Of a stretch of DNA of 64,000 nt, positions 12,394 through 22,885 are shown one piece after another (within the stretch, counting starts at the first letter, position 1; every line of letters starts with the position of its first letter). A program made the translations under genes and the position numbers. The stretch lies in NCBI GenBank assembly GCA_963575745.1, contig CAUYUJ010019915.1, forward strand, positions 587,932 to 651,931, given 5' to 3'. The notes under the pieces are model-generated. The model made no database searches and was not told where the DNA came from. It saw only the letters and a program-made list of their open reading frames with translations. The DNA is from Prorocentrum cordatum (Eukaryota > Sar > Dinophyceae > Prorocentrales > Prorocentraceae).

Positions 12394-13344
12394 ATGGTGC
12401 TGAAGGTGGGCAGCGCGTGTACCGGATGGGCGTCTGAGGCCCAGGCGTTGTGGAAGTTGCAGATCCCTTGCGTTCATGAATTTGGGTGCGACGTGGCGTC
12501 CAGCAGCCGTTCTTTCTGCCAGGCCAACTTTCATGTCAAAAAATGGTTTGACGACGTGTTCGACGACCAATTCAAGGACGCCAAGTACGTTGATATCTTC
12601 AGCGCGGGTTTCCCGTGCCAGCCGCATGCTTCAGATGGGGCGCGCATGGGTTCAGCCGATCCCAGGGCCGACGTGATCACGCCGATTCTGGAGTACATTC
12701 GGCTGCGCAAACCTCGTGCCGTCGTGTTGGAGAACGTGCGGGGCTTCCTCTTTGCTGCCCATTCGGATGTCCGCAACCGCGTCGAGAACAGCTTGAAGCG
12801 GTCCGGCTACAATATCCACAAGACAAGTCTGAACAGTGCCAATTGCGGCGTTCCTCAGGACCGCAAACGGGTGCACTACGTGTGCTTGCGTTCTGACATC
12901 GAGGGGTCTCAGTCGTTTGAGTGGCCTCAGCCGGTCCGGACCCCTTCGCTGGCGAAGTTCTTGGACAGGGGCGCGAAGCTGAGCATCACCAAGAGCCAGA
13001 AGGGCCGGATCAACGCTGCGCTCAAGGCCATCAAGAAGAAGAAGCAGAAGAACGGAGCTCGCATCATCATAGATGCTGCGAATGGTCGCGGCCCGCACTT
13101 CGTGGTCGGACGTGCCCCGACGATCGCGAAGTCACGAGGTTGCGACGCCAAGGCCTACGTGGACACGAAGACCATGAACTTCTTGAGCTTGGCCAGCATC
13201 ATTCGTTTGCAGGGCAGTAACATGAGGGATTTCGACTTCGCCATGTTGTCGCGCACAGCGGCTGGCGAGCTCGCCGGCAACGCCATGACGGTTTCGGTCA
13301 TTGCGAAGTTGTTGCCCAAGATTATCTCGGCCATTAAGATGTAG
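12394..13344 (+). CDS. C5-cytosine DNA methyltransferase, copy 1
   Basis: The product is a 316-residue single-domain enzyme expected to transfer a methyl group from S-adenosylmethionine to cytosine C5. The family motifs appear in order: motif I VGSACTGW (5-12), motif IV GFPCQPHA with catalytic Cys75, motif VI LENV (112-115), motif VIII QDRKR (155-159), motif IX RLQG, and motif X GNAMTV from Gly295. I chose ATG 12394. The frame is open further upstream, but an AG acceptor (CTTGCAG, ending 12382) sits just before it and could receive the trans-spliced leader or mark an exon start. No leader relic is visible. It is closely similar to 33677-34858 but lacks that protein's N-terminal ~80 residues. 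No targeting domains (BAH, RING, CXXC) are present. I cannot assign a DNMT subfamily. All catalytic residues are intact. Confidence 0.9.
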   Translation: MVLKVGSACTGWASEAQALWKLQIPCVHEFGCDVASSSRSFCQANFHVKKWFDDVFDDQFKDAKYVDIFSAGFPCQPHASDGARMGSADPRADVITPILEYIRLRKPRAVVLENVRGFLFAAHSDVRNRVENSLKRSGYNIHKTSLNSANCGVPQDRKRVHYVCLRSDIEGSQSFEWPQPVRTPSLAKFLDRGAKLSITKSQKGRINAALKAIKKKKQKNGARIIIDAANGRGPHFVVGRAPTIAKSRGCDAKAYVDTKTMNFLSLASIIRLQGSNMRDFDFAMLSRTAAGELAGNAMTVSVIAKLLPKIISAIKM

Positions 13345-13659
13345 GGATGGCTTGGGCGTGCGCGTTTTGCTTCGTACGAAACGGAGCTGCTAATGCCTGG
13401 CCTGCCTGAGCAGCGCTGCTTTCTCTCAAATCTCGTCTTCCTCCAAGTCAGTTTCCTATGACGTCCTCCTCCTTCTCCTTCCCCATCCCCCCCCCACGCC
13501 TCGGGCATTCGCACTTGCTTCGTACGATGCGAAGCCGATAATCGCGCGCCAGCGCCGCCTAGCCTTTCAAGTGCGAGCGATGGCGGCCCTTTGCGCTGAA
13601 AATGATACGCCTTTTCGAGAGAGGCGTCGCACTGTGGCTCTCTTCGGCCTTGAGATCCA

Positions 13660-13860
13660 GGAGAGGGGCGAGGGGGGGGGGTGGAGAAGGAGGGGGAGAT
13701 GGATAAGCATGAGGATCAGGAGAAGGTGGAGAAGCAGAAGGAGGAGGCAGGGATGGAGGGGGGAGGGGTGGCGGGAGGGGCAGGCGGGGAGGAGGAGGTC
13801 AGAGGAGGAGGAGGGTGGGGATGAGCAGGAGAAGAAGGAGGAGCATGACAAAGGGAGCAG
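13660..13860. repeat. Polypurine tract
   Basis: Almost continuous G/A-rich sequence (GGAGGAGG, GGGGAGGGG) downstream of the first methyltransferase. Overlapping frames are Arg/Glu or Leu/Ser low complexity. Just before it, TTGCTTCGTACGA-x occurs twice (about 13368 and 13515), a small duplication in the 3' flank. Confidence 0.8.
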
Positions 13861-14039
13861 TTGACACACTCAGAGAATTCACTCCCTCCCATCCTCTGCT
13901 GCCCCTCGCCACCCCTCTATGCCCCTCCTCGCCGGCATGCGTCAGCGTCGACTTCAACAAACGACGATCACAACACGTACGAAAACCATGCGCATCATCA
14001 CACCGTGGATTGAATGGCATTGCGTAGCACAGCAGATCA

Positions 14040-14240
14040 AATCACAATAGCAGACATATCGCAGCGTGAAACAACATGCATTTGCGCCTGGCATTGAATA
14101 GCACGGCAAAGCAGCGCAACGCAAAGCAGAGCAGGCCAGAGTAAAGCAGGCAGAGCATAACATGGCGTGGCATAGCATAGCATGGCAGTCATAATAGTTA
14201 TCATTAGCGTACAAAGCATAGCATGGCATGGCATAGCGCT
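14040..14240. repeat. GCATAGCATGGC low-complexity repeat
   Basis: Degenerate repetition of GCATAGC/ATGGCATAGC/GCAAAGCA units upstream of the leader relic at 14.32 kb. A similar but weaker stretch (about 33185-33310) lies upstream of the relic at 33.62 kb. Confidence 0.6.
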
Positions 14241-14317
14241 GACTTGCTCAGAGTTGCTGGCGTTCTGGATCCGAGGGGCCGCAGAGGCTGTCCACATGCT
14301 CTCCTCGCCCCATCTCC

Positions 14318-14340
14318 CCGCAGCCATTTTTGGGCTCGAC
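14318..14340 (+). other. Relic spliced leader (degenerate)
   Basis: CCGCAGCCATTTTT then GGGCTCGAC. Against the 22-base dinoflagellate leader there are three substitutions and two single-base insertions. It lies 53 bases before ATG 14394 in the correct orientation. Such relics arise when a trans-spliced mRNA is reverse transcribed and re-inserted. Confidence 0.6.
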
Positions 14341-14393
14341 TTGTTCGCTCGCCGTTCTGATATCAGCCGAACCGCCATCTCCCCCAGGCCACG

Positions 14394-15452
14394 ATGATGC
14401 GCCGCGAGCCGCAGCCGCACCGACTGGCGGTCGTGACGGCTGCGTCGAGCGACGGCGAGGCCAACGGTAGCAGCTTGGTCGCTCTCGATCGGCGCTGGAC
14501 ATCGCACGTCTGCGGATCCCACCAGCCGGCGCGGGGGGTAGATTGGGGGTCTCCCACGGCCCACGGGTACTACAGCCACGTGAACGCTACGCACCACGAC
14601 TTGCGCATGCTCAAGGGCGTCCTGTTCTGCAACATGCGCGGCAACTTCTGGCGCGAGGGAGGGGGGTTCACGAGGGGCTTGAAGGAGGAGTGCCCTCGCA
14701 AGCCCACGAGAGACCACCGCTGGACCTCCTCCTTATCCTTCTCGTCCGCCTCCTCCTCCTCGTCCTCGTGCTCGTCCTCCTCCTTCCCCTCCTTTTCTTT
14801 TCCCCTCCATCCCTCCGCCCCGCATCTGATCCCTCGTGCTCTTCCACTCCTTCAGTATCTGTCTCCGCTGGCCCTCTCATTCTTACACGCCCGCAGTCTC
14901 GCCCTCTCTCCGAGGAACGTCTTGAGCCGCCTGACCAGAGGCGAGTACCCGACCGGCGGCCAGGGACCTCACGCAGCGCTTTGGCCTCAGGCTCGGGATC
15001 CAGCGGCAGTTCAGCAACAGCCTCAGCAGCCACATCAGGCAGAGCAACAGCCACAGCAGCCACAGCAGGCAGAGCAACAGCCACAGCAGGCAGAGCAACG
15101 ACTGGCGCTTGGCAACCTCGGGGGCCATGAGAGCAGCAGCAGCGACAACGAGGAGAAACGCGCTCAACAAAAGCGCAGCCGTCGCAACCTCGTGGCCTAC
15201 TCGCCCTCGCAGTGCTCACCCGATGCCGACCGCAGCGACGTGTCGCAGGCCTCGCCGTCGCCTCCTCAGACTCCTGAGTCGCGCGTGGGGCGCTGGTCAC
15301 AGCGCCTGGGCCATGCAAGCGACCCGAGCTCGGCTGGCAGCGGCGGCATTTTGTTCGCTTCTACTCTTCCGCTTGCTGGCGCTGGCTCGCACTCGCCCAT
15401 TGATTTGAGCCAGGGTCAGCCTGGCAAGAACAAGCGCCCGCGCAGCGAGTAG
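14394..15452 (+). CDS. Dinoflagellate protein with Cys motif and Gln-rich tail
   Basis: The frame is open for 352 codons, but the middle is very likely an intron. Residues 1 to about 110 form the first exon, ending in a compact block with HHDLRMLKGVLFCNMRGNFW and a Cys-Pro pair after ECPRKP. This resembles a short His/Cys motif I associate with dinoflagellate-specific proteins, which normally has Cys-x2-Cys-Gly; here the second Cys position is Arg. A serine-coding pyrimidine tract (about 14725-14890) then resembles this genome's introns and ends at a CGCCCGCAG acceptor. The second part carries LSRLTRGEYP, a QQPQQ-rich stretch, an acidic-basic patch and a Lys/Arg-rich C terminus (KNKRPRSE), possibly a nuclear signal. 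The relic leader 53 bases upstream supports the start. Function unknown. Confidence 0.55.
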   Translation: MMRREPQPHRLAVVTAASSDGEANGSSLVALDRRWTSHVCGSHQPARGVDWGSPTAHGYYSHVNATHHDLRMLKGVLFCNMRGNFWREGGGFTRGLKEECPRKPTRDHRWTSSLSFSSASSSSSSCSSSSFPSFSFPLHPSAPHLIPRALPLLQYLSPLALSFLHARSLALSPRNVLSRLTRGEYPTGGQGPHAALWPQARDPAAVQQQPQQPHQAEQQPQQPQQAEQQPQQAEQRLALGNLGGHESSSSDNEEKRAQQKRSRRNLVAYSPSQCSPDADRSDVSQASPSPPQTPESRVGRWSQRLGHASDPSSAGSGGILFASTLPLAGAGSHSPIDLSQGQPGKNKRPRSE

Positions 15453-15749
15453 GCTGCCGTCTGCTGCTAGCTCGACGCTCCGAGCGAACTTCTTTAGTAG
15501 TGATGACGTATGTGCTCCAGTTAGGACCGGCGCTGATCATCAGTGAAGCGCGGATTGTGGGATTTTCGTCGAGGCCCAACTGGCGCGACTAGCGCGATTA
15601 GCGCGCTCACGTCATCGAACCTACATGTATTCTGAGCACATGCACAACACCTTTTACCGCGGAGTAAATAAGGAAAACAGCGCAATCATCTTCATCGAGC
15701 CCATCGCCATCGTATTCAGCAGCATTTGCTGCCAAGAGGTTACTCAGAG

Positions 15750-15862
15750 GAAGGAGGGGGGATGGGTAGTCGGAGGAAGAGGAGGAGGATGAGGAGGAAA
15801 AGGATGAGCAGGAGGAGGAGGAGGATCAGGAGGGCGGAGGAGGAGGAGGAGGAGAAGGATAA
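15750..15862. repeat. Polypurine tract
   Basis: GGAGGAGGATGAGG-type repeats between the 14394 and 16590 genes. The rest of 15453-16560 has no gene that I can support; 16225-16300 is a CCTCCTCGTC-rich tract. Confidence 0.8.
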
Positions 15863-16563
15863 TAAGTAAGGGGGACGACAAGGTCCTTGCCTGCTCTGCA
15901 GATCTGCACTCCTCCGGCCTCTCCTTCTCAACCTCATTATGGTCCGGGTGTTTTTGAGAAACGGGAGCCCCCAGAATCCTCAGTAGACTCCCTGGGATGT
16001 CTGGCCTGAGGTGTTTTCAAGGGCCTCAAGTGCAGGCGAGGGCCCCAGGAAAAAAACGGAATATGGAAATCCTAGTCGTGCTCTAATCAATCCCCCTTTG
16101 TGCTCATCTCCCCCTCCCGCCAGCGCCGCAGGCCTCCGGCTGGGGCTTGCTGGGCTGGCAGCGTTGCGGCGCCGGCGCCGAGCCGAGGAACAATGCTACC
16201 CTGCCGCGCGCTCTGCCATCGCAGTCGTCGCCGTCGTCATCGTCGCCTCGTCCTCCTCCTCCTGCCCCTCCTCTTCCTCCTCAACATTCGTATCATCATC
16301 CTATTCATGGTTCTCGTATCTTGGTTACCTTATTCCGTGTCTTCATCATTGGTGTCAGCATCAACACTGCTTCATTACCTTCGCAAAGTCGCCATTACCC
16401 TCCTCTCGCAACTTCTCTCTTATCCCCCTTCGCCCTCCTCGACCTCATCATCGTCAAACGTCGTCGCTCTTCTCATGTTTATCATGCCTCCGATTCCCCA
16501 CGCAGTGCCTCCAATCCCCCCCCCCCCCTGAAATGCCCATCCCCTCGTTGCCTCTATCCTTCT

Positions 16564-16584
16564 CCATAGCCGTTTTGGCTCAAG
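16564..16584 (+). other. Relic spliced leader (19 of 21 positions)
   Basis: CCATAGCCG followed by TTTTGGCTCAAG. Only two bases differ from the canonical leader, the preceding T fits the variable first position, and ATG 16590 follows five bases later. This is the best-preserved relic in the window. Confidence 0.88.
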
Positions 16585-16589
16585 CAGCC

Positions 16590-17792
16590 ATGGGCGATTT
16601 CGTCGAGGATCCTTTGTTGGCTGTTTGCACATTCTTGCCACGGCCGCCAACAGGTCATGTTGTGGCTCCACCCAAGCGTGAACGTTCATTTAAGAACAAG
16701 CACGCCAGGGCTATTTTCGCTAGGAATTCAAAGAGTTGGCGCAACCTGTTACCGATGTCGCCCGCCCACCCGCGGCAGGGGTCTTGGCTCACGAGTGGGG
16801 CGAACGACGAGACACACAAGTGGGGCGTTGGTTGCAAGGTCTGCGCGGCGTTGCAGTTACCCAGCGAGTTCGCTACGTTCAGCGTGAGGTCAGGTGCTGC
16901 CATGGACTTTCGGAAGTTCAAGAAGCATGCCGCTTCCCGAGCGCACGTGGACGCCGTCCATCAGCTCTTTAAGGTTGACGCTGCTGCAGAGGTCGTGGCC
17001 CCATCGAAAGAGCTGTTCCAGCAGGCCATTCGGCATTGTACTGAGGCCAAGCCCCTCAACGGCGGCAACGGGGGCGACGTGAGGTCGTGGCTGAAATGGA
17101 AGCGCATCGCGTGGTGCATTTCGGAGGCGTTGCTGGATTCTGATCGGGCGTTCTTGGGCTCATGCGCATCCATAGCCATGCATCAGGATGTGAAGGCGCC
17201 GCGGCTTCTTGCGAGGTTCAGTGCGTCATCCCAGCAGTGCGTCATCAAGATGGGCGCGATGGGCATCACTTCCAACTTTGGGACTACGTCGATGGACATC
17301 CGGAGGGCCACCATCACTGTGCTTCAGAATCTCTGCACTCCCCGATTGAATCCACCGGGGGAGAAGGCATGCCAGCCTAAAGTGGACATGGAGTTGTACA
17401 ACTACGTTGCCACGCACGTCCACCTCTTCGATGCGGATGGGGCATCCGATGAGCAGCGAGCAGGGAGAATCCTCAGCTCTGCGACGCTCGGAGCACAGCC
17501 TGTGCTGCCCAACGTGGGTGCTCTCATCAGGGACAAGGCCCACGCCAGCCGCAGGTTGACGTCGAGGCCGTGGGCCGCAGACGAGTTCTTGTCCTCGGTG
17601 ATGGCGGACTACGTCACAGAACCAGAGTCGATCATCCACCTGATCCAAAACTCGCCAGACATAACCAGCATCTTCGACAAGAACGTGAAGTCCATCTGCG
17701 ACGCTCCGTTCAACGCGCGCCGCATTCGCAACCTGCGGCACGCTCAGCAGCGGTTTGATAGTTCGTCCAAGCCTTTGGGCCGATTCAGCTAA
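16590..17792 (+). CDS. Zinc-finger gene, first exon (possible hAT-like)
   Basis: Starting at the ATG directly behind the relic leader, the frame gives 400 residues of normal composition. Near residue 78 is a C2H2 pattern: Trp78-Gly, Cys82, Cys85, His113, His119 (WGVGCKVC … KFKKHAASRAHV). This layout is like the TTF/BED-type fingers of hAT-related proteins. A helical, charged region follows without recognisable motifs. The frame stops at TAA 17790-17792, but the sense of the protein continues in another frame from 17929, so the stop may lie inside an intron. I could not find a phase-matched GT donor, so the end could instead reflect decay. Everything before 16590 in the longer open frame is Ser/Pro low complexity and is excluded. 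Confidence 0.6.
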   Translation: MGDFVEDPLLAVCTFLPRPPTGHVVAPPKRERSFKNKHARAIFARNSKSWRNLLPMSPAHPRQGSWLTSGANDETHKWGVGCKVCAALQLPSEFATFSVRSGAAMDFRKFKKHAASRAHVDAVHQLFKVDAAAEVVAPSKELFQQAIRHCTEAKPLNGGNGGDVRSWLKWKRIAWCISEALLDSDRAFLGSCASIAMHQDVKAPRLLARFSASSQQCVIKMGAMGITSNFGTTSMDIRRATITVLQNLCTPRLNPPGEKACQPKVDMELYNYVATHVHLFDADGASDEQRAGRILSSATLGAQPVLPNVGALIRDKAHASRRLTSRPWAADEFLSSVMADYVTEPESIIHLIQNSPDITSIFDKNVKSICDAPFNARRIRNLRHAQQRFDSSSKPLGRFS

Positions 17793-17928
17793 GCAGCCTT
17801 GCGGCATTCCGAGTCCCGGGCCCCCCCTTTTGCCAAAGTTTTGAAGGGGGTGCTTTTGGTTCCCCCCATCCCCCCCAACGTGCCAGAAGCCTGGTCCTGA
17901 AGCAGCGGTCAGGGGTCGCACGCTCCAG

Positions 17929-19141
17929 GGTGCCGATGACGGCAGGCGGATCCTCTGTTTTGATGCAGTGTGGACGACAGCAATTGACGTTTCAGTTAGA
18001 CGAGCTGGCAAGGTACCGGGCAGGGTTGCGAAGGCATTCGTGACAAGCATCACTGCTGAGAAGGTGTTGCAGCTCGCAATGATGGCCGACGCTGGACATG
18101 AGTGCTTGCGAATCACCCGGAGCCACGACTCAGAATCGTGCGACGTGGCCGAGATGACTGAGTTATTGGCCGACTTCGTTCACCGGATAGACTTCCTATT
18201 TGTCAGAGGCTCCGCCCAAGGACTTGATGTGAGAATCAGCCTTTCCTGAGGAGAACGATTGCGGGTGAGGAGCAGGAGGAGGAGCAGGAGGAGGAGGATG
18301 ATTGGGCTAGGGGGAGGGATGAGGATAATGACGAAGAGGAGGATGCAGGAGAAGGGTAAGGAGACGAAGGAGGAGGAGAAGGAGGGGGAAGGGAAGATAG
18401 AGGACAGCGGGTTGTTCACGCTGCCTCGATAAGTCCCAGGATGTGGGTTCACGCAGTACGCCATCCAGAGTTTGGCTACCCAGCGCTGCGCCACTTTCGC
18501 GAAGGAGACGGTAGTGATGGGCGGCCCAAGTCAGATGAGCCAGGATGTTATCTCGCGGTGCCTGAGACGGATGGGAAATTGGGTTACCCTCACCATCCAA
18601 TCCCTGCATGCAGAATTTCCAGCATGGGAGCTCATCCAGTCATTCCGAGTTTTCAGTTTGAGTAATCCTGGAGAGTTGCGTTCTCATGATTCTGCAGTGG
18701 CTCGTCTCGCTCAAGTATTCAAGGTAGATCAGAGAAAATTGGTGGAGCAAATGCAAGACGCTCGTTCTTGCGCTCAGCGAGTCTATTCGAGCCAGGCCAA
18801 CACTGCGTCCAGCATCGATGCGTGGGCTGCTGCTTTCCAGAAGATGACTGATCGCCGGATGATGATGCACCACCCAACCGACGCTTTGGCCCCTGTGCTG
18901 GTTCGGTACGCCGCGTTTTGCGGCTGCACGACAGGTGGAGTTGAACGAGGTCTCGGAGCTGTAACCCGTCTCCTTGGGAAACATCGGTTGCTCCTCGATG
19001 ATAGAGCGTTGCTGGCAGAGCTGAAGATCATGACTGACATGGGGGGCGTCAACGTGGAGCAGTTGCTGGGAGATGCGCAGGAGATCTGGAGGAACACCTT
19101 CGGCTCGGTGCGCGCGTTCCGGGGGGGCAGGTTCTCGACGA
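17929..19141 (+). CDS. Downstream exons of the zinc-finger gene
   Basis: Two exons are readable. The first, 17929-18228, starts after CGCTCCAG (GADDGRRILCFDAVWTTAID) and ends at GAT|GTGAGA. The second starts at 18457 after TTCACGCAG and runs in matching phase 0 to about 19130. The 228 bp between them is a polypurine tract. The second exon ends with APVLVRYAAFCGCTTGGVER and EIWRNTFGSVRAF. The G-x-T-x2-x-ER arrangement resembles the C-terminal dimerisation region of hAT transposases, the only hint of ancestry. A pyrimidine tract (19160-19420) follows. If hAT-derived, the acidic catalytic residues cannot be assigned by eye, so it may be domesticated or dead. Confidence 0.5.
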
Positions 19142-19480
19142 AGAGATCCAAAGACTACATTCTCCTCTTCCTCCACCTCCTCCCCCCCCTCCCCCTCCTC
19201 CCCCCCCCCCTCTTATCATTCTCGTTATCCTTCTCCTCCTCCTCGTTCGCCTCCTCCTCTCCATCTCTTTCTCCGGTCCCACTCCTGCCACTCCTTCTCG
19301 TCTTGGTCCTCCACCTCCTCCTCCACCCCGTGCCCCCCTATCCTTGTCGCCCTTGTCGCGTCCATCGTCCCCATCGTCACTTTCATCTGCCCACTTTCGT
19401 CAGATTCGTTCCTCAACTAGTCTTTCCTCGTCATTTCTGCACCCCCCAAAGCACGAGTGCCCTTTCTCTGCTGTTTGCTA

Positions 19481-21084
19481 GATCCCAAGCCACCCGCACG
19501 CGAGGACACCTTTCAGAGGACTGAGGCAGCTTGGATCCGTGACCGGGAGAAACGCATAGCTGCTGGGGCAAATCGTCAACCAAACGATCCTGGTTAGAAA
19601 TTAGCAGTGAGGCATCTGCCAAGGGGGCTTCTGAAAAAAACTGCTGGGGTGGATGCTGAATACGATGAACTGGAGATTAACGCTAGAATCCGCAAGCTAG
19701 AGGCCGCTGAGAGGGGGCATCTTCTTCCAGGCGAGATGGACGAGCGAATGCCTCAGGAAATCGCAATGATGCAGAAGACGAGGGGCAAGAACGACAGGAA
19801 ATTGGAACGGGGGGATGTCGAAAAACTTGCGTCGCCCCGTCCTGCTCCAAGAGTTGCATTGGAGAATGTCAAAGTATTTATCTCGGAGAATCCATCTGGC
19901 TGTCGCCGCCCGCGCCCACCTTACATGAGACGAGTGAGCTGGATTAGGCCTGGCAGCATTTTCAAGGCGATTCCGGTCGTGGCGACGAGGACTTGGCCGA
20001 CGTGCATCTAATGTCCTTCCTCCAACAGATCATCTAACGTCCACGCTGGCAAGGGTGACCCCGAGGGCCGAGGGGTCGGCGGGTGCGCAGGTGGAAGCGA
20101 AGCTCACGAATGCCATCGCAACGAATTCTATGAGCAGAGTGGGAGATCGGCTCCATGCTGACATGTATGTGGTGAACGACCTTGCTGTGCCAGGACAGCG
20201 CACAACTGTTGTTTCGGCCCTCCGGGGCGGCCGCATTTGCACCCCGGAGCTGATCCTCAAGAACGGCGTGAACGCCCCCAGCTTGTTTTACAGTCTTGGT
20301 GTGAGCATGAAGCGCTACCTCTGGATCATGAAAAGCTTCGCTGACATCCGCCACCCTCTCAGCCCCCGCCCTAACATCCCATCCATCCCATCTATCCCTT
20401 CTCCTTACTCTCTATTTCCCCTCCCCCCCCTCTCCCCCCCTCCCTCCCGGAGTCCCTCCATCCCTCCCGCCATTCTCCCATCTCCATCCGACGTTTTAGC
20501 ATTTCAGTTTCTTGATCTGCAAATTTTTGAACAGCCCAAGCGATGACATGGCTTCGGGAAGTGGCAGGGAGAGGGTTGCCGCCCACCGTCCAACATGCCA
20601 TCCAATATCTCAAGCCTGCCGACAGCATTGCTGGGCATGCGGATTACCAATGATTTTGCTGATTTTCATCGCGAGGTCGCCGCCTTGGCGAGGGCTGCTG
20701 CGCGGAGCCCATGCAGCAAATGGGCACCGCTCGGATCTGAGCGTTCGTTCTTGGCGAAGTACCTGAAGTTGACGTCGGGCCCGGTGGCGCAGCACCGCCC
20801 CCGGGGCGTGGTTGCGCTGTGCCGCGCGAAGGAGAAGGTGGAGGCTGACGCGCCCCATCGCACACCCTGGCTGGGGCAGATAGGAGGGATAAGAGAGTCG
20901 GATGAGGGATGGGTGATGAGAGGGGGGGCATGCCCCATCTTCTCGCCCAGTGCCCCCTCTGACTTTCCTGTCCCCTGAGGCTGTGTGGGGCTGCCTGCCC
21001 AGCGCGATGATCTTGGGTGAGTTCATCGCCTTCGTGCAGCGGGCCGTGGCGCTCGAGTCCACCGCTGGCGCGCGTGGGCGTTAA
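19481..21084 (+). pseudogene. Further exons with an in-frame stop and frame break
   Basis: After a TTTGCTAG acceptor, 19481-20011 reads as a charged exon (AAWIRDREKRIAAGANRQPN) but contains TAG at 19595-19597. The frame continues in phase with protein-like sequence (KKTAGVDAEYDELEINARIR). A second exon, about 20029-20345, follows AACAG and contains LILKNGVNAPSLFYSLGVSM. A third, about 20545-20870, begins AMTWLREVAGRGLPPTVQHA and must change frame near 20645. A possible fourth at 21002-21084 contains ILGEFIAFVQRAVALES. Whether these belong to the 16590 gene or to a second gene is not clear. The stop and frame break suggest a decaying gene, unless they are sequencing errors. Confidence 0.35.
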
Positions 21085-21147
21085 TTGACAATTGGACGTA
21101 TCCAGCGACGGGGCGCTGGAAGATGCGAGAAAAATGAGTCTCTTCGA

Positions 21148-22240
21148 AATTCTTGACGCTTCGCGTATCCCCACCAGCCCATCCAGAAACGATCAGCAGG
21201 GGAGTTGGTGAATCAGGGGCGGCAGGACGCATGCAGTCGCGCAGCCGTCTTAGAGAAAACAAGGATCACACATAGCTTCCCGCATTGAAGTTTAAGATGG
21301 GAATCAGTGCAAGCTACGATGGTGCGTCGATGAGGGGTGAGGGGTGTTTCGATGACTCGTAATGGCTGTTGCACTGGTGTGTGTCTTAAGCTCGCGTGCG
21401 CTTCGAAACTTGGAGGCATATTTGGGCTCTCTTGGGATTCTCTTGGGCCCCTCTCGGGGCTTCCCGGGGCTCTTTATTGGGGCTCTCCTGAGGTTCTCTA
21501 AGGGCCTTCTTGGGGTGTCTTGGGGCTCTTTTGGGGCGCATTGGGACCCTCTTGGGGCTCTTTGGGGGGGTCTGGGGGCATTCTTTTCTCTGGGCTCTTC
21601 CGGGATGTCTGAGGGGCCTCTCGGGGCCGTATTGGTCCTCATCACTAAAGAAGGGGAGAGGCCTCAATTCTTGCCCCCCCCCCCCCCCCCCCCCCCTCGG
21701 AGGCTCAAACATGCTTTCTTGGGAACAGATTGGCCCGCTCTTGGAGCGCTCTTGGGGCCGTCTTGGGGCTCTCTTGGGCCCCTCTTGGGGCTGTCTTGGA
21801 CCATCTTGGAGCCATATTGAAGCCTCAAGAGCCCTTTGGAGGCGAAAGCGCGAGACGGCAAACACACATGGAGTTTCCGTATGTGTTTGAACGAGTTTGG
21901 CCTCGTGGCGGGGTCCTTGGAGACTCCGGATAGCACTCGAAACCGTCTTGGGGCTGTCTTGGGGCCTCTTGGACGCGCGTCGGAGGCTATCTTGGCCCGT
22001 CTACCACTATCGTGGGCCATCTTCGAGGCCATCTTGCGCTCTCGGGGGCCTTTTTGGGGCCATATTGTGCCATCTTGGACGTTGCTATGCCCCCCCCCTC
22101 CCCCCCCCCCCCTCCCCCCGCCCAAGCGCAGGGGGGGTGGGGGGGCAACCTAAACCTCCCGAGCAGGGAAAGGCAGGAGGGGTTGGGAAGGGAAACGCCC
22201 TAGACCACCTGCGCCCAGAGGACTGGTGGGATTCTCATGG
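21148..22240 (+). repeat. 1.1 kb dispersed repeat, copy A
   Basis: It starts TTGACGCTTCGCGTATCCCC. It has a conserved 5' part (GGGGAGTTGGTGAATCAGG, GAGAAAACAAGGATCAC), an interior of irregular CTTGGGGCTCT units, a long C run and a distal part rich in CCATCTTGG. It ends with CGAGCAGGGAAAGGC and CCACCTGCGCCCAGAGG. Copy B (26.86 kb) matches over its whole length; copy C (30.28 kb) is a shorter, diverged relative. The frames inside are low-complexity Gly/Leu/Ser and not called. Confidence 0.85.
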
Positions 22241-22244
22241 GCAT

Positions 22245-22885
22245 CCTTTCGGCGTCTGTTCCTGCGACGAATGTGGCCCTTCAGATGCGACACTCAAAGC
22301 CTCAAAGCGCCCATGACAAACGAGCCCCATACAAACGATGTCAACTATGCGGTTGATCTTGCTCACCCTCTCGCTTCTAATCCTTATCCCCCTCTCCCCC
22401 TTCTCTGCCTACCCATCCCTCAATGTCCTGCTGGTGCTGCTGCTCATCCGATATCCTTCTCCACCTCGTCATCCTTCTTCGTTCTCCCTCTTCACCGCAT
22501 GCATCTCTCTACTAGGCAGCGTTCGGGCCCTGGCAGCTAGGGGAGTGGAAGGAGGCGGAGAAGGGGAGGAGCCTGTGAGATGGGGGGATCCAGGAGGAGC
22601 AGGAACCAGGAGGAGACATGGGGATGTTGAGGATTGGGCGTTCCATCCCAAACGCGTGCCACCATATCTCAACTTCGACATCGATGCTTGAGAGGTCGGG
22701 CATGTTCTTTATCGTCGTCTGACCCCCTCTCTACATCGTGCCGCATCAAAACCGTTTCTGTTTCCCTACCTAGGCTTTGCTTCGAAGGGTTCTTACTCTA
22801 TAAGCTTAAAGGGCCGGCAGCGTTCCACGCCCCGGGCGGTTCCCCCAGGCTCCGCCCCGCGGTTCCCCCAGTGACGTTCCCTTAG
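22245..22885. other. No gene recognised
   Basis: Mixed sequence with a pyrimidine-rich part (22375-22500) and a purine-rich part (22540-22620). Short frames exist but none has a convincing composition or motif. Confidence 0.5.
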
